Shown: in pieces, positions 62,830 to 64,000 of the stretch
How the letters are laid out: the number at the start of each line of letters is the position of its first letter
Numbering within the stretch: the first letter of the stretch is position 1
Origin: Mactra quadrangularis
Taxonomy: Eukaryota > Mollusca > Bivalvia > Venerida > Mactridae
DNA: 64,000 nt
Assembly (NCBI GenBank): GCA_025267735.1
Contig: CM046295.1
Location: 11,357,167 to 11,421,166 of the forward strand
Direction of reading: 5' to 3'
Position numbers and translations under genes: made by a program
Notes under the pieces: generated by a model
The model's database searches: none
The model's input: only the letters and a program-made list of their open reading frames with translations
What the model was told of the DNA's origin: nothing

Positions 62830-63075
62830 TGGTATTAGAGTATTTTTCTATAGTTTTATTGAGCTCTTGAGTTGAAATCTAAATGATCTTGTTCCTAAGT
62901 GTGAATAGTTTTAAAAGTTCTGCTATATAGACTATAGTGGTTGTTGCACAAAATAGCAAATGTTTACGACTTAAGTCCCAAATGTTTAAATTTGAAAACA
63001 ATTCATTTAAGAACCATGCAAGCAATCCTTGTAATAGACTTATTTGTGACTTTACTGGCATATTAACATAGGTTT
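62830..63075. other. 3' flank of the secreted-protein gene
   Basis: Presumed 3' UTR. I saw no canonical AATAAA before MITE B4. Confidence 0.35.
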
Positions 63076-63079
63076 ATGG

Positions 63080-63475
63080 CAATCTCCGTAAACAGATATC
63101 CTGTAGACTGTTGTCGTACAGGATCTCTACTGTCTCCGTGGAAGGTCACGTCGAGATGAACTTTGTGTCGACCAATCAATGCGTAGCTTTCATCTAGACG
63201 ATACACTATTACTAACATTTTGATTTCGTAATTTCAATTTTTTTACCAAGGGTTGCAAGCTAATTTAACAGCGGTATTATTCACAGTCTGCGATTGGACG
63301 GCTCATTTCAAATTGCGTGATGTAGACGATGTAAACAAGTTACGTATCATAACAATTTCGTCATTAATATTATGATGAGAAAAGGTTACTTGAACCTGAC
63401 CCTCGTTTGAAAAAGGCCAGATCTAAATTAGCGAGTAGGCGAGCGGAAAATTTAGATCGGGTTTTAATCAGATTG
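63080..63475 (+). mobile_element. MITE family B copy 4, with 9-bp TSD
   Basis: Full copy of 396 bp. The flanks GGTTTATGG (63,071-63,079) and GGTTTATAG (63,476-63,484) match at 8 of 9 bases. Internal sequence closely matches copy 3. Confidence 0.9.
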
Positions 63476-63484
63476 GGTTTATAG

Positions 63485-63890
63485 TAACATTTTGTTCTGC
63501 AAGTAAGGTGTTAACAAACGAGCACATAGTTATGTTTGATTGCAAATGCAGTGTTATTCAAATAAAAAAGGTCATACAAGGATACGCCGTACATAGAATG
63601 TACTTTAAAACAGTTACAGTGTTTATATATGATTGCACGCCAAGTGCTTGCACTTGTTGTTTTTTTGTTAGTGTACGAGTTCACTAGGTACAGACATTTC
63701 ACGAAGGTTCTTGTAATTCCATTAAAGTTTTTCAAAGAAATCAAGAAAAAATACGTATTCATGTTTGTTTATTCTTCATTAAAGTACACTTTCAAACTTA
63801 ATTAAGTGTTTGTTAAATAAATAATAAAATAGGTTTAGAAAAACATTGGAGCGTTTTGTTTACTTAAACTTATTAGTTTTGTTTTCTTTT
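63485..63890. other. Intergenic or intron, nothing recognised
   Basis: AT-rich sequence before the last exon-like segment. The 83-residue frame on the minus strand has no motif. Confidence 0.35.
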
Positions 63891-63893
63891 CAG

Positions 63894-64000
63894 ATGAACT
63901 GTGACAATAATTATTTAAGGTTTACTAACGCCACACACAGTGAAAAATTAATTGATGAAAGTCTGATAAAAACTCAACAAAAAGACAAGATATGTTTTAT
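63894..64000 (+). CDS. Probable exon running off the window
   Basis: A strong acceptor (TTTTGTTTTCTTTTCAG) is followed by a frame open to the window edge that starts with ATG: MNCDNNYLRFTNATHSEKLI then DESLIKTQQKDKICF. It could be the first coding exon of a further gene or an internal exon in another phase. The product is not recognisable. Confidence 0.45.
   Translation, partial: MNCDNNYLRFTNATHSEKLIDESLIKTQQKDKICF

Noticed and set aside
1..64000. CRISPR arrays, bacterial operons, prophage or organellar genes
   Set aside because: Split genes, SINEs and transposon types are animal nuclear. The tandem arrays lack the regular repeat-spacer structure of CRISPR.

Overview
This is AT-rich animal (metazoan) nuclear DNA: split genes with GT-AG introns, tRNA-derived SINEs, many DNA-transposon relics, one LTR element and minisatellites. 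I see no bacterial, organellar or CRISPR features. The SINE set (a tRNA-Lys-like family and two further tRNA-headed families) and the short microsatellite-bearing repeats with terminal hairpins suggest a lophotrochozoan, probably a bivalve mollusc. That placement is inference.

Layout. 1-12.3 kb is repeat-dense intergenic DNA: a non-LTR endonuclease relic, SINEs, a GAT microsatellite, two Tc1-type transposase relics, MITEs with 9-bp target duplications, and a 2-kb palindromic island built from a TTTTTCACAA motif. At 12.3-16.2 kb three exons of an S/T-P-rich gene lie on the minus strand. A probable divergent promoter region (16.2-18.0 kb) separates it from a 14-exon plus-strand gene at 18.03-45.64 kb.

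The plus-strand gene was assembled by hand from splice sites with consistent phase. It encodes a protein of about 619 residues with a Lys/Arg-rich N-terminus and many SP/TP sites, ending in EDDL. I do not recognise it. Two defects interrupt it: an in-frame TGA in exon 7 and a one-base frameshift at a GGGG run in exon 13. All other exon junctions keep phase, so it is either a recently disabled gene, a null allele, or a real gene with assembly errors. Its introns are packed with transposons: hAT MITEs, a young 3.6-kb LTR element with nearly identical LTRs, a 3.3-kb element with 850-bp inverted arms rich in octamer motifs, a Tigger-like MITE, and several copies of a hairpin-ended, GTCC-microsatellite repeat.

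45.7-59 kb is again repeat territory: a 76-bp minisatellite, tandem duplications, a SINE cluster, a hairpin array with paired base changes, a MITE nested inside an older copy of itself, and a CACGCC minisatellite. At 59.1-62.8 kb a two-exon plus-strand gene encodes a probable secreted protein: signal peptide, PAN/apple-like Cys module, then an acidic Ser-rich tail full of S-x-E/D sites. It could be an extracellular-matrix or biomineralisation-type phosphoprotein. A probable exon of another gene runs off the window at 63,894-64,000.
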